Origin: Leguminivora glycinivorella
Taxonomy: Eukaryota > Arthropoda > Insecta > Lepidoptera > Tortricidae
Direction: 5' to 3'
NCBI RefSeq assembly: GCF_023078275.1
Contig: NC_062983.1
Span: 11,773,001-11,837,000, forward strand
DNA length: 64,000 nt
A program made the position numbers and the translations under genes. The notes beneath the pieces were generated by a model, which worked only from the letters and a program-made list of their open reading frames with translations, had not been told where the DNA came from and ran no database searches. Positions 42,413-53,481 of the stretch are shown one piece after another (within the stretch, counting starts at the first letter, position 1; every line of letters starts with the position of its first letter).

Positions 42413-43867
42413 AAAGCTAGGAACACACTACGCGGACGTCCGTCGTAAATCGACCGCGGACGGGAATCTGGACAATGGAAATACACATAACCGTGCAAAC
42501 TATCGGTCGACGGACGCGGACGTGGCCTTGAGCGCATGGACGTCCGATCGAAATCTGGCTCGCTGGATCTTTTGTTCCGTGCACACTGATAGGTGTGTGT
42601 AGTATGTTCCTAGCTTAAAGCTAGGAACATACTACGCGGACGTCCGTCGTAAAACGACCGCGACCGCGACCGATCAGTGTGCACGGAACAAAACATCCGG
42701 CGAGCCATATTTCGATCGGACGTCCACGCGCTCAAGGCCACGTCCACGTCCGTCGACCGATAGTTTGCACGGCTACGTGTATTTCCATTGTCCAGATTCC
42801 CGTCCGCGGTCGATTCACGACGGACGTCCGCGTAGTGTGTTCCTAGCTTAAGCTAGAACATACTACGCGGACGTCCGTCGTAAAACGACCGCGACCGCGA
42901 CCTATCAGTGTGCACGGAACAAAACATCCAGAGAGCCAGATTTCGATCGGACGTCCGTGCGCTCAAGGCCACGTCCGCGTCCGTCGACCGATAGTTTGCA
43001 CGGTTATGTGTATTTCCATTGTCCAGATTCCCGTCCGCGGTCGATTTACGACGGACGTCCGCGTAGTGTGTTCCTAGCTTTATATGTATTTCCATTGTCC
43101 AGATTCCCGTCCGCGGTCGATTCACGACGGACGTCCGCGTAGTGTGTTCCTAGCTTGAGCCTCCGAAGTTTCGACCTGGGATATAATGAACCACTTCTCG
43201 CACTAGTGCGTAAAAAAAACACCATCTGTACTGAAAATTAACTATCGGACTATCTTTGCAAAAAAAACTATGGTTGTTAAAGTCAAAAAAATTGACGTGA
43301 TAACGTCAAACATTACAGTAGTATAGACAGGGGCGGTCAGAGTATAGCAAAAGGGGCCCGATTCTGGGACTTTTATGGGTCGGCTCATACCGGAATGGCA
43401 GCGGCCACTTGTTTGAGTTAGTCAAGTGATATTGGCATGTTCAAGCTAGGAACACACTACGCGGACGTCCGTCGTAAGTCGACCGCGGACGGGAATCTGG
43501 ACAATGAAATTACACATAACCGTGCAAACTATCGGTCGACGGACGTGGACGTGACCTTGAGCGCATGGACGTCCGATCGAAATCTGGCTCGCTGGATGTT
43601 TTGTTCCGTGCACACTGATCATACTACGCGGACGTCCGTCGTAAAACGACCGCGACCGATCGGTGTGCACGGAACAAAACATCCAGCGAGCCAGATTTCG
43701 ATCGGACGTCCATGCGCTCAAGGCCACGTCCACGTCCGTCGACCGATAGTTTGCACGGTTATGTGTATTTCCATTGTCCAGATTCCCGTCCGCGGTCGTT
43801 TTACGACGGACGTCCGCGTAGTATGTTCCTAGCTTTACGACGGACGTCCGCGTAGTATGTTCCTAGC
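42413..43867. mobile_element. Cluster of at least five copies of one ~230-bp TIR element
   Basis: Copies are at about 42413-42616, 42617-42849, 42850-43080, 43443-43620 and 43621-43835, with fragments at 43081-43156 and 43836-43867. Full ends read AAGCTAGGAACA(C/T)ACTACGCGG and the inverse. Copies 2, 3 and 5 are in one orientation; copies 1 and 4 are in the other. Copy 1 lost part of its right TIR. Copies 2 and 3 meet at TAGCTTAAGCTAG, so the true element may be GCTAGG...CCTAGC on a TTAA target. Very CpG-rich compared with its surroundings. It lies upstream of the divergent-facing DCAF10 start. Confidence 0.9.
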
Positions 43868-43869
43868 AT

Positions 43870-44180
43870 AATTCTGGACTGACAAAGCCCATACAAAAAA
43901 AGCGTACCCCTGAAATGTATGGGATTTTTAGGCTTAAAACTAGATGGCGCTGTTCGCAGCCTAAGAGTGGCCAAAATCTTAAATTCCCCAAATATTTTTT
44001 ATAAGAACAAATGACATATTTCTTTACTTTAAAATCAATATATCACGTCAATACACATTTTGAAAATAAATAAATTTGTAGGCATCATCAGTGGAGTTAT
44101 GATAGTATTCTATTTAATAGGTGGCGCTAAAAAATTGAGGTACGATTCTTAGTATGAAGTATGTAAATCCTATATAAATA
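43870..44180 (-). repeat. Interspersed ~290-bp repeat, copy 2
   Basis: Inverse of 8800-9090 (CTGACAAAGCCCATACAAAA through AGGTACGATTCTTAGTATGA). The two copies differ at many single bases and small indels, so both are old. Confidence 0.8.
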
Positions 44181-44224
44181 ATCCTTGGATATTGGTGTTT
44201 TTAAATATGTAGACAAAGTTTAAA

Positions 44225-44285
44225 ACTACCTCAGCAGCGACCGGCCGGCCGTTGCTCACAGCTGCCATTCCGGTGTGAGGCGACC
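44225..44285. repeat. GC-rich 'GCCATTCCGGTGTGAGG' repeat
   Basis: Inverse relative of 24185-24245, matching also 43377-43407 and 26250-26292. Confidence 0.6.
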
Positions 44286-44547
44286 CTATCTCTTCCAGAC
44301 AACCTTTGGGTAGCTTATAATATAAGTAATTAAAAATTTGCAAATGCAAATAGAAAAATTAAATTTATTCAAAACATACATGTTATTTCCATGTTTAGAC
44401 ATATTACTGTAGATGTAGACAGTCATGAGCTAGTGAATGTTAAGGCTTAGGCTACACAGAATTGACAGAATGATTGACAGCATTGATATTATGATTGAAT
44501 ACTGATGGTATGCTGACTGTTTCACATTGATGACATTGTGTCCCTCC

Positions 44548-44692
44548 CAGCCGGCCTATTATGGTTCCAATTTTATCACTTATCTATGTGGATAAAGCAT
44601 CCGTCACGCTTGGCAAATATGTCAGCGAGAGAGTAACAGATGTCTTCTCACATGGATAAGTGATAAAACTGGAAGCATAATACACCGGCTGG
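44548..44692. repeat. TIR MITE, ~145 bp
   Basis: CAGCCGGCCTATTATGGTTC, then ATTTTATCACTTATC, is mirrored at the right by GATAAGTGATAAAACTGGAA and CACCGGCTGG. Confidence 0.75.
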
Positions 44693-45703
44693 AATAGTCT
44701 GTGTGGCTAAAGCTTACACTGCACTTACATAAATGTTCACCAAATATAGCACTATGCTTCACTAAGATTAAAGCTTGTCTATTAGGTAGGATCATTAATT
44801 TATACATTTCATTTTTCTGTTAACTAATTTCCAGTACAAAAAAGAGCAATTATTATTTAAATATCCAGCAGCAAATTTGAAGAGGAAACAGAATGATATA
44901 TACATCATGGAACCAAAAGATTTAAAAACTATATTATATAAATATTAAAATGGAATAATAAACTTTTCTGGATTTGACAGATTCAGAGAAACTACCAATA
45001 TAAAAATGTATAACAAAATCTTATTATTACTTTGCACAAAACCTTTTTGAGTGTGATGATACCTATTATAGGGCCATATTCCTATTGATGGACAAAGTCC
45101 AGAAACTTTTTGCAAAAAAAAATCATTTATTATAAAGTGTCAGTTCTACAAGTAACATTAACTTTTTATGTACAAATATATTAGGAAAACAATACTTTTT
45201 TAGAATTATTAAGTTAGGCTATTATGACATTCTTTCCTTCTTTTGGTCTCAGAAATGTGTGATTAAAATGTTTTAGTTTCCTCATCAAACAACACTGTAC
45301 AATGTTATGAAAATGCTAACCCACAACTGTCATGCATTGTCCTATAACATTAACTACTAATTCCTTAAAACACTTTATACAGATAAAAAACAGATCAAAT
45401 ATTTGTGCTTAGAGCTTGTATAACAACATAGGATCTTATTTTACTAACACTTTTTAATTTAAATAGCAAAGTTAGGAAAATAGATTGTTAGACCAAAGCA
45501 ACTTTGTAGCATTTAAAAATGACAAATTGTGTTATTTTTTCATTTCCTAAAAGTTTGATTTAACATATTTTGTAGTCCATGCTCATATTTGCTGCAGAGT
45601 TAGCTTGGCCTGACTCTAGTCACTACATGGTATTTTTATGAGTCATGTATGTCCATAACAACATAGTATGTATAGTCAGTAACACAGTATCCTTACATGC
45701 TAA
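44693..45703. other. Downstream region of GLE1
   Basis: AT-rich, holds the GLE1 3' UTR and flank. No ORF of interest and no repeat that I could pair with another part of the window. Confidence 0.5.
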
Positions 45704-47653
45704 CTACCAAGTATTGGGTGGTAAAATACCAGTAGGAGGCTGTATTACTCCTGTTTTTAATACCTCCTGCAAGAACACTTCCAATCTGGTCTTGGGGCCT
45801 CCTTCATCAATATTCTCTAATATGGCAAGATATTCTGAGCTTATAAGTCTAATTATTTTCACAAACTGCTTCCCATACAGCTTATGGAATTCAGCACCAC
45901 ATACACTGAAGAAATCATTAATTAATGTGGCACTTATGTCAGGTTCAGGTTTTAGGTTTACAAAGGAAGCCAGCCACTGCCAACCAAACCGAGGGCCGTG
46001 AGGATTGGGAGCATTTACAAATCTAGGTGTTTTAGCAATCCAAATTGCACATCTTAGCCTGAATATACCAGACATTCTCTTTAGAAACTTATCTTGTTTT
46101 TCTACTACACCTTCATCATTATATGTGTAGCCTCTAGATAGGTAGAAATCTTTGTCTGTTTGTCCTTCTTTCTGAGGTAAAAACATTGGCACTAGGTATG
46201 GGCAAAACCTGTGGAAGTAGGCTTCTAAGAGCTTGCCAAACTCAGGAAACTGGGACCAGAGAGCTGCAGTAACAGCAGCTAAAGGAAAGGCTGCCTCAGG
46301 ATTGCTAGACACTAGCAAGTCTCCTTGTCTTACTATCTTCTTAGCCAACAAGGCAGTGCAATAGTAGAGTCCTTGAGGATGCTGTGTTGCTGTGACGTAA
46401 GTGTCTAAAACTTGCACCTGCTCACCTCTTAGAAGTTTAGCAAGCTTGTCAAATTTGTCCTTCATGTGCATTCCGCTTACAGAAGATATGGCATTGACTG
46501 GAGTGTTTACAGCTTTCTGACAGTCAAATCTAAACTTTTTCATATTAACATTTTCAAGCAAGCCTTTATATTGATTTTCATATTGATCTAAAAAGTTTTT
46601 TAATTCCTGGAAGTAATTATAGTTGTTTTGAGAATAAAACATTGGTTGCGATTTTTTTTGTTGGTCTGTCAAACTTTTTTCTATTTGAGCAATCTCTGCT
46701 GCTTTAGCTTCCTGTACTCTTTTTTCTTCTAACTGCTTCTGCCGTAAAATCTCTTGCTGTTGAGCCTCTTCCTCCTGCTTTTTGATTAACTCCTGTTTTT
46801 TTATATTGGCTAATTCTTCTGTCATTTTCTTTCTAATATTTTCAATGTTTGAAACTAAAACTTCAGCCTGTTTCACACTCTTGTCAGTAAGGGCCCCTGT
46901 TTTACATAAATCCATTATAGCACTAATGTTTCCTATTACAGAATTAATTGCCGGAATGTATTTCTCACATACTGCCTTTCCCTGGGGATCTTTTTGTAAC
47001 ATATTTGTGATTTCATTGTAGCATATACATATTTTTGTGTGGCTGTCTGTTACAGCGGCGAAGCGTGCAGTAGCTTGGTTTTGTTCTTCGAGAATTCGGT
47101 TCATATTCTCTATAGTTTGCTTGTTACTTATTTGTGCGTTTTTCTCGTCTAATTTGGCTTGCTCTAAGACTGTAAGGTTATCATTATCATGCAAGTGTTG
47201 GAGCATCTGCAGCTTCTTTTCACGGAGCTCTCGCGCGCGCCGCTCGCACTCCTCAGATTGCTTCGCCCAATAATTACGCATACTCTCGGCCCGCCTAGCT
47301 AGCATACTGTTTAAAAGATTATTAAACAGTTCGTCGGAAGTGTCCCGCAGGTTCTTTTCATATTGCTTAATGATGAGGGCATACCTAAGATCGTCGCTAA
47401 CTCTATCATCAACCAAGTCTTCTTCGACAATTCTCGGCTTTGGGCTAACCTCCAAATTTTCTTCATATTGCAGTTCTTTCTTTGCAGGACTTCTTGGGCC
47501 TATAGTGACTTGTCTTACAACAGGGCTTATTTCAGCGGCCTTGGTGAGTGCTGAGATGCGTAATCTTTCAAAATCTACAAGTTGATCGGAAATACTCTCG
47601 TCCAATGATTTACATCTGGATTTATACTCAGAGGTTTCATATATATCACCCAT
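45704..47653 (-). CDS. GLE1: GLE1, mRNA export factor at the nuclear pore
   Basis: GLE1, with IP6, stimulates the DEAD-box ATPase DBP5/DDX19 at the cytoplasmic face of the nuclear pore during mRNA export. One uninterrupted 649-codon frame. Residues ~100-330 are strongly helical and charged, with a Lys/Glu/Gln-rich coiled coil (KKQEEEAQQQEILRQ), as in the family. Residues ~340-640 form the Gle1 C-terminal fold, recognised by CPYLVPMFLP, DKFLKRMSGIFRLRCAIW, PHGPRFGWQWLASFVNLKP and DFFSVCG. The start MGDIYETSEY is the first ATG of the frame, and no better upstream start exists. The absence of introns is striking next to its multi-exon neighbours. It is divergently placed to POLE. Confidence 0.95.
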   Translation of the reverse strand: MGDIYETSEYKSRCKSLDESISDQLVDFERLRISALTKAAEISPVVRQVTIGPRSPAKKELQYEENLEVSPKPRIVEEDLVDDRVSDDLRYALIIKQYEKNLRDTSDELFNNLLNSMLARRAESMRNYWAKQSEECERRARELREKKLQMLQHLHDNDNLTVLEQAKLDEKNAQISNKQTIENMNRILEEQNQATARFAAVTDSHTKICICYNEITNMLQKDPQGKAVCEKYIPAINSVIGNISAIMDLCKTGALTDKSVKQAEVLVSNIENIRKKMTEELANIKKQELIKKQEEEAQQQEILRQKQLEEKRVQEAKAAEIAQIEKSLTDQQKKSQPMFYSQNNYNYFQELKNFLDQYENQYKGLLENVNMKKFRFDCQKAVNTPVNAISSVSGMHMKDKFDKLAKLLRGEQVQVLDTYVTATQHPQGLYYCTALLAKKIVRQGDLLVSSNPEAAFPLAAVTAALWSQFPEFGKLLEAYFHRFCPYLVPMFLPQKEGQTDKDFYLSRGYTYNDEGVVEKQDKFLKRMSGIFRLRCAIWIAKTPRFVNAPNPHGPRFGWQWLASFVNLKPEPDISATLINDFFSVCGAEFHKLYGKQFVKIIRLISSEYLAILENIDEGGPKTRLEVFLQEVLKTGVIQPPTGILPPNTW

Positions 47654-47961
47654 GATGATCAGTCAGATTTTCTTTATTCACTTATAATTATTTGCATGGT
47701 AGTGCACACACTCGTGTTCATAAAATTGTTGTCCAATTGAGAAAATACACAAAAACAGCACGATACGCTATGTGGTGACCGCAAATTGTTTTGACATCTG
47801 ACAGTCACTGACAGCTCTAATATATTTTTTAAGGGCTCTACAGAAATACTATACGCTGTTCCGGTTATTGTTAAAAACATTGATAAAAATACAAAAATTA
47901 ATTGCACACTCGAGCTATTGGCGCGAAAATTGACACTGACATGAGACAAGTGAAGTGACAG
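47654..47961. promoter_or_regulatory. GLE1-side promoter with E2F-like sites
   Basis: About 300 bases upstream of GLE1. TTGGCGCGAAAA at 47918-47929 fits the E2F/DP consensus. A second E2F-like site, GCGCGGGAAA (TTTCCCGCGC on the other strand), lies at 47967-47976, just past the proposed LINE insertion point. E2F sites are expected for the replication gene POLE, which before the LINE insertion would have started within about 100 bases of here. No TATA box seen. Confidence 0.55.
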
Positions 47962-48156
47962 AAAAAGCGCGGGAAACGTGAAACGCGGCGGTTGTGTGTT
48001 TTGGTTTCTTGTACATTTTTAATTAATTTCACTAGGATTAGGATCAGTGAATTGGTCGTTTGTATATATTTTAGATAGTTGCATATGTAAATATTATTTT
48101 AATTTGTATATATAACATCATCTACTCATATTAGGTAAGTTTTTTCATTTTTCACG

Positions 48157-49653
48157 ATGGAGGAGGACGACCCTCCCGACCCGGGAGGCGAAAACCTTCA
48201 AGTCGCCATGAATATAGATGTAGAATCTAGCATAGATACGGATGCATCTGTTAATAAAAATGATCTAAAAAGAAAAGTACACAAGAGTAAAAGGTGCAAG
48301 GACTGCAACAAAAAACGAAAACGTAATGCTGTTGGGGAGTATGTATGTGAGTGTGAAAGTGTTCAAAAGACCCAATCTCATCCTATACCTAATTCTGATA
48401 CAAAAATCGCAGATAAAGTTGTTACAGAAATTGAAAAACCAAAAGTTGGCCGAAATTTATTTACAGCTGCTGATGTTGCACCGTTTACGGTGCACGTTCA
48501 ATTAAAACACACAGACCCTAACTCGTCCCTTCATCCGGTGTCCTTTGGAAGGTTCCTAGTGAAAAATGCTTTTAAGAACGTCATTAATGGTAGCGTAAAA
48601 CGAATTGGCAGAACAAGGATATCCATGGCCTTTTCCAATCACATTGATGCCAATCTATTTGTGACCAATCCCAGTCTTGATAAAGAAAATCTGTCAGCTT
48701 ACATACCATCATTTTCTGTAACTCGCATGGGCCTGGTGCGGGGTATTCCCTCACAGTGGTCGGAGGAGGAAATAATATCAATCATTTCTGTACCCACTGG
48801 GTGTGGAAAAGTGTTAAAAGTTCGGCGTTTGAACCACAGAGTGACAGTCAGTGGGTCCGTGTCTTGGCAGCCCTCTGAAACAGTTGTTCTAACTTTTGAT
48901 GGCCAAGTTTTACCAAAACGAGTCTTTTCCTGCTATAACTCACTACCTGTTGAACTTTATATTTTTCCCACTATTCAGTGTTACAATTGTACTAAATTTG
49001 GCCATACAAAAATGCATTGCAGATCAAAACCTAAGTGCTTTAAGTGCGGACAATTGCATGCCGGTCATACCTGTTCAGTGGAGGAGGAAGATGCCATTTG
49101 CTGCCTATGCAATGGTTTTCACTTTGCCACTAACAGGGCTTGCCCTGAGCATAAGAGACAGAAGGAAATCAAAGTCACTATGGCTAATAATTGCGTTTCA
49201 TATGGTGAAGCTGTTAAACTACATCCAGCAGTTTCAAAATCATTTGCCGATGTCCTCTTAACTCAACCACAGTCTCAACCTATATTACACCGTAGTGTTC
49301 CTAGTACAGCCCCAGGTACAAGTGGTGCAACCACACAGTCACATAGTTATAAAAAAACATTTTTTGTGAAACCACGTACATTTAGGAAGCAGTCAGTAGG
49401 GTATGATGTAGCGGCTCACAATGCATTAGTTAAGGAATATGTTATCCCATCTCCTCAAAACGGCTGTGCTCTACAGCAAGAGGATCACAAAGAGTATTCA
49501 GTAGCTAATGAAATTCAAACTCTAATTCGTCTTTTATCCCAGCCTAATGTAAAAATACCGTCCCACGTTGCCCCCATGCTTGAAGAACTTGTTTTAACTA
49601 TACAAAATAATGGCCAGAATAATTCAGTGGAACTGCAGAAGTATAGTAAATAA
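48157..49653 (+). CDS. LINE ORF1, nucleic-acid-binding Gag-like protein
   Basis: 498 codons. The N-terminus is Lys/Cys-rich (KSKRCKDCNKKRKRN). A middle domain (residues ~105-260) is typical of ORF1 RNA-binding regions. Knuckles follow: CYNCTKFGHTKMHC, CFKCGQLHAGHTC and CCLCNGFHFATNRAC. It binds element RNA and acts as a nucleic-acid chaperone in the ribonucleoprotein. It overlaps ORF2 by 44 bases in another frame, so ORF2 is probably reached by reinitiation or frameshift. Confidence 0.9.
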   Translation: MEEDDPPDPGGENLQVAMNIDVESSIDTDASVNKNDLKRKVHKSKRCKDCNKKRKRNAVGEYVCECESVQKTQSHPIPNSDTKIADKVVTEIEKPKVGRNLFTAADVAPFTVHVQLKHTDPNSSLHPVSFGRFLVKNAFKNVINGSVKRIGRTRISMAFSNHIDANLFVTNPSLDKENLSAYIPSFSVTRMGLVRGIPSQWSEEEIISIISVPTGCGKVLKVRRLNHRVTVSGSVSWQPSETVVLTFDGQVLPKRVFSCYNSLPVELYIFPTIQCYNCTKFGHTKMHCRSKPKCFKCGQLHAGHTCSVEEEDAICCLCNGFHFATNRACPEHKRQKEIKVTMANNCVSYGEAVKLHPAVSKSFADVLLTQPQSQPILHRSVPSTAPGTSGATTQSHSYKKTFFVKPRTFRKQSVGYDVAAHNALVKEYVIPSPQNGCALQQEDHKEYSVANEIQTLIRLLSQPNVKIPSHVAPMLEELVLTIQNNGQNNSVELQKYSK

Positions 49654-52600
49654 AAAAACAGATTTAATCCATTTATTAAACAAATTTCAACCTTTTGTTT
49701 TTGCCCTATCTGAGACATGGCTTAAGCCTGGAGCTCTTCTTAGAGTTACGGGATATTCATGCCTCAGAGAAGACCGTCCTGGCGGGTGGGGCGGAGTGGC
49801 TCTACTCGTCAGGGATTCAATATCATTTTCACCTTATCATCTTCCATCCCACAGTGACGATTTTTCAATTGTTGCTGCCATTGTAAATAACATTTGTATC
49901 ATTTCTGTATATATTCCACCAAGTTCATCATCCTCCATTTTCCTTGAGCTTGAACAAATAATTTCTTCTCTTCCAAGGCCCGTTTTGATTTTAGGAGATT
50001 TTAACTCACATCACCCAGTATGGGGTAGCTCAATGTCTAATTATAGTGGTAATCGCCTCATACATATCTTAGACGACCACAATCTTTGTGTTTTAAACAA
50101 TGGCTCTCCAACCCGCCGATCAGCACCCACTGAATCAATTAGCGCTATTGATCTGTCAATTTGTTCAGTTGATCTTGCATCTTCTCTCACTTGGCACACT
50201 TTGGAATCAACTTATGGGAGCGATCACTACCCTATCATTATTACATTCCCATCTTCTATTCCATCATCTTCAAGACCTAGCCCTAGGCTTAAGTATAACT
50301 TAACTAATGTAGATTGGACACTTTTTAAATCCCGGGTAGAGAAGAAATTGTTGTGTTTACCCTCTATAGATGATAGTAATGTAGTTAATTGCTCAGTTGC
50401 TTTAGCTCAGACAATGTCTGAAGTAGCTGATGAAACATTTCCAATTAAAAACAGTGCATCTGGTAAAATACCTTCTCCGCCTTGGTGGGATGATGATTGT
50501 TCTCAAGCAATCAGAAACCGCAAGGACGCTGAAAGAAAATATTGCAATTTAATGACAACTGAAAATTTCGAAATATACACACAAGTTTCTCGAGAGACTA
50601 AAAAACTATTGCGAAAGAAAAAGTTTGAGGGATGGAAACGATTCTGTTTGTCTCTTAGCCCTAGCGTAAAACCGTCCATAGTATGGAATAATATTAAAAG
50701 ATTTAGGCATGCTTTCAATGAGTCTTCTAGACAGATCCTTCCATCTAACCTTGCTACTCAGTTCATGGACAAATTGGCCCGGCATCTGTTCCTGAAGAAT
50801 ATGTATTTCACCCTGCTGCTTTTTCTTTCGAGTCTAACCATTATACTACATTTGATGGACCTTTTAAAATGGAGGAGTTAAAAGGTGTAATAAGTGGTTT
50901 AAAAGATACTTCACCTGGGGAAGATGGTGTTCCTTATTCCTTCTTAGCAAATGCCAGTGAAGGTATTCTTGCTTACTATCTTAACATAGTAAATACGGTC
51001 ATTCAGTCTGGTAAAATCCCTGATTCTTGGAGATCTCAGATAGTAATTCCTATTTTAAAGCCCACCAAACCAGCTTCAGATGTTTCTTCTTACCGTCCAA
51101 TTGCCCTCTCCTCAGTATTTGCTAAAATAGCAGAACATTTAGTTAAAAATAGATTAGAGTATTTTGTAGAACATAACCAGTTACTTTCTAACAGTCAGTT
51201 TGGATTCCGAAAAGGCAGATCTACTTATGACAGCTTGAGTATTTTTGTATCAGACATTAGATTAGCATTTTCTAAAAATGAGTCTGTAGTAGCTGCTTTT
51301 CTTGACATAAGTGCAGCTTACGATAATGTCTTAGTATCAGTGTTACAGGCAAAACTACATAAATTGAATATACCGATTATGTTAACCAATTTCATAATAA
51401 ACCTCTTATCAGAAAGGTCCATTAGCCTTCCCATAGATGACAACAATAAGATTTCCCGTCTAGTGTGGAGAGGGCTTCCACAAGGATCAGTATTAAGTCC
51501 CTTATTATATAATATCTATACATTTGACTTAGAACCTTCTTTAAATGGTACTGTTAGAGTTTTGCAATATGCTGATGATTTATTATTATACTCACCAAAC
51601 CTTTCTATTGAAAATGCCAGTAGATCCATTTCTTGTTCTTTGGGCTTATTGAAGTCATGGTTAGATTCAAATGGTTTAGAACTCTCAGTTCCTAAAAGCG
51701 TAGTAGTTTTATTTACAAGAAAAATGTTTCCGCCTCCGATTAATGTTCAATTTAATGACCACTCTATTTCCATTAAAGATAAAACCAAGTTTCTAGGCAT
51801 TATTTTAGACAGTAAATTAACAGGTCTTCCACATTGTGATTACATAATTTCTAAATGTGAGAAAAATATGAATATCCTTAAGTGTGTTTCAGGTGTTTGG
51901 TGGGGTTCACACCCTTTTTGCATGAAACTCATGTACAATGCCTTGATACGAAGTATTCTAGATTATGGGACATTTTTGTTAGAGCCAGGATATGTAGCCG
52001 GCTTTCAAAAACTAGATCGTATCCAATCTAAAGCACTGAGATTGATCTGTGGTGCTATGAAATCAAGTCCTATTAACGCAATGCAAGTTGAGTGTGTTGA
52101 GCCTCCACTGCATTTACGACGCCAATATCTCTCTGATAGATTTCTTTTCCGCTGCTCCCAATTCTCAAATCATCAACTATGGTGTATCTTGTCCAAACTC
52201 CTGCTTCAAATTTCAACTTCCAACTATTGGAAACACAAGAGTCTTCCATGTTTAATTAAAAGTTTCCAGAAATTTAAATCTATTTCAGCTCCCACTTTTA
52301 ACTCTTCCACTCTTCCCATTTTCCAGCATAAATATGAAACTCTGTCATTTGTTCCTTCAGTTCTTCTTGATATTGGTGTCTCCAAAAATGATATAGAACA
52401 AAATCAACATTTCCTTCAATTCATTGATACAGATGGCTTGGACGCTCAACATATATACACAGATGCCTCCAAGATATCTGACAAGGGTTGTGTTGGCATC
52501 GGTGTACTTCACACCCAATCTAAGATATATCAAAAAATAAAATTGCCTCCAGAATCCTCTGTGTTCAGTGGTGAGTGTTTAGGAATCCTTAAAGCAATAG

Positions 52601-53322
52601 AGTTCATCATAATAATGCGTCTCAATAAAACTATAATTTTCTCAGACTCTCTAAGTTCGATTCAGGCAATAGCCAAATTCCCATTTAAATGCAAATCTCA
52701 CAACCCAATCATTTATCAAATCCGTAACCTTCTGTTAAAATGTCACGACCAAGGGTTCATAGTTTCCATCGCCTGGATCCCTGGACACAGGGGGATCAGG
52801 GGCAATGAAAAAGTAGATGTTTTAGCCAAGGACGCTATTCGTTGTGGGGACATGTTTCCGTATAAGAATGTTGCTCAAGACCTGCTGGCACTCCCCCAAT
52901 TATATTTACGAAAGGAATGGATAAAGTTATGGACATCTGGTGCGGGTGCGGCTGCATCACATTACCGCAGCATTCAAAAGTCAGTTCCTGCCAAACCTTG
53001 GTTCTCTAAAATCTCACTACCAAAACCTGCTACTAGTATGTTGATTAGAATGAGATTGGGTCACGTTTGTACTCCGGAACATCTTAAACTACTAGGACGC
53101 GTGAACAGCTCTGCGTGTATTTGTGGAGCTGATCCCGCTGATCTAAATCATATTTTCTTTTCATGTAACCTATATGACCGTACCATGTTGATGAATCAAC
53201 TGTCAGATTTAAAAGTTCCATTTCCCACTTCTATTACATCATTACTTCTCATTTCCGATTCTTCCCCATATGTATTTAAATCATTATATTCATTTATTTC
53301 TAGCCATAATATCAAACTTTAA
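49610..53322 (+). CDS. LINE ORF2, endonuclease - reverse transcriptase - RNase H (one frameshift)
   Basis: The first frame, 49610-50881, begins MARIIQWNCRSI and encodes an APE-type endonuclease with ILGDFNSHHPVWG and SDHYPI. Near 50778 a base is missing: the protein continues in the next frame (PASVPEEYVFHPAAFS, then the 50869-53322 frame). That frame carries the RT landmarks YRPIALSSVFAKI, FGFRKGRSTYD, AAFLDISAAYDNV, GLPQGSVLSPLLYN and LQYADDLLLY, then RNase H with IYTDASK, GECLGILKAIE, FSDSLSSIQAI and IPGHRGIRGNEKVDVLAKDA. A C-terminal Cys/His motif ends it (CICGADPADLNHIFFSC). It nicks target DNA and copies element RNA in place. Only the single indel prevents a full-length ORF2. Confidence 0.93.
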
Positions 53323-53481
53323 CATAATATGTCACCTTTTCCTGATCCTCTCCCCAAAATTCCGTATTTTCCGTTTATTTAATAATCCTTTAAATCCGTA
53401 AGTGACAGTTTGAATCGACTTATGTGGAGTGGAGCAAAAGCAAATTAAAAACAATCTATATTTTAAAGGAAACATTAACAA

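Larger units (their letters stand above)
47962..53399 (+). mobile_element. Nearly full-length non-LTR retrotransposon (RNase H-bearing)
   Basis: About 5.4 kb: short 5' leader, ORF1 (48157-49653), overlapping ORF2 (from 49610 to 53322, one frameshift), and a short 3' trailer. AAGTGACAG occurs at 47953-47961 and again at 53400-53408, a plausible 9-bp target duplication setting the limits used here. No poly(A) tail is seen. Zinc-knuckle ORF1 plus APE-type endonuclease, RT and RNase H place it in the I/Jockey/R1 group. The RNase H favours an I-like clade. Confidence 0.85.

Noticed and set aside
42413..43867. CRISPR-like or satellite array
   Set aside because: The repeats are ~230 bp, have inverted ends and alternate in orientation. 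That is a cluster of TIR elements, not direct repeats with spacers.
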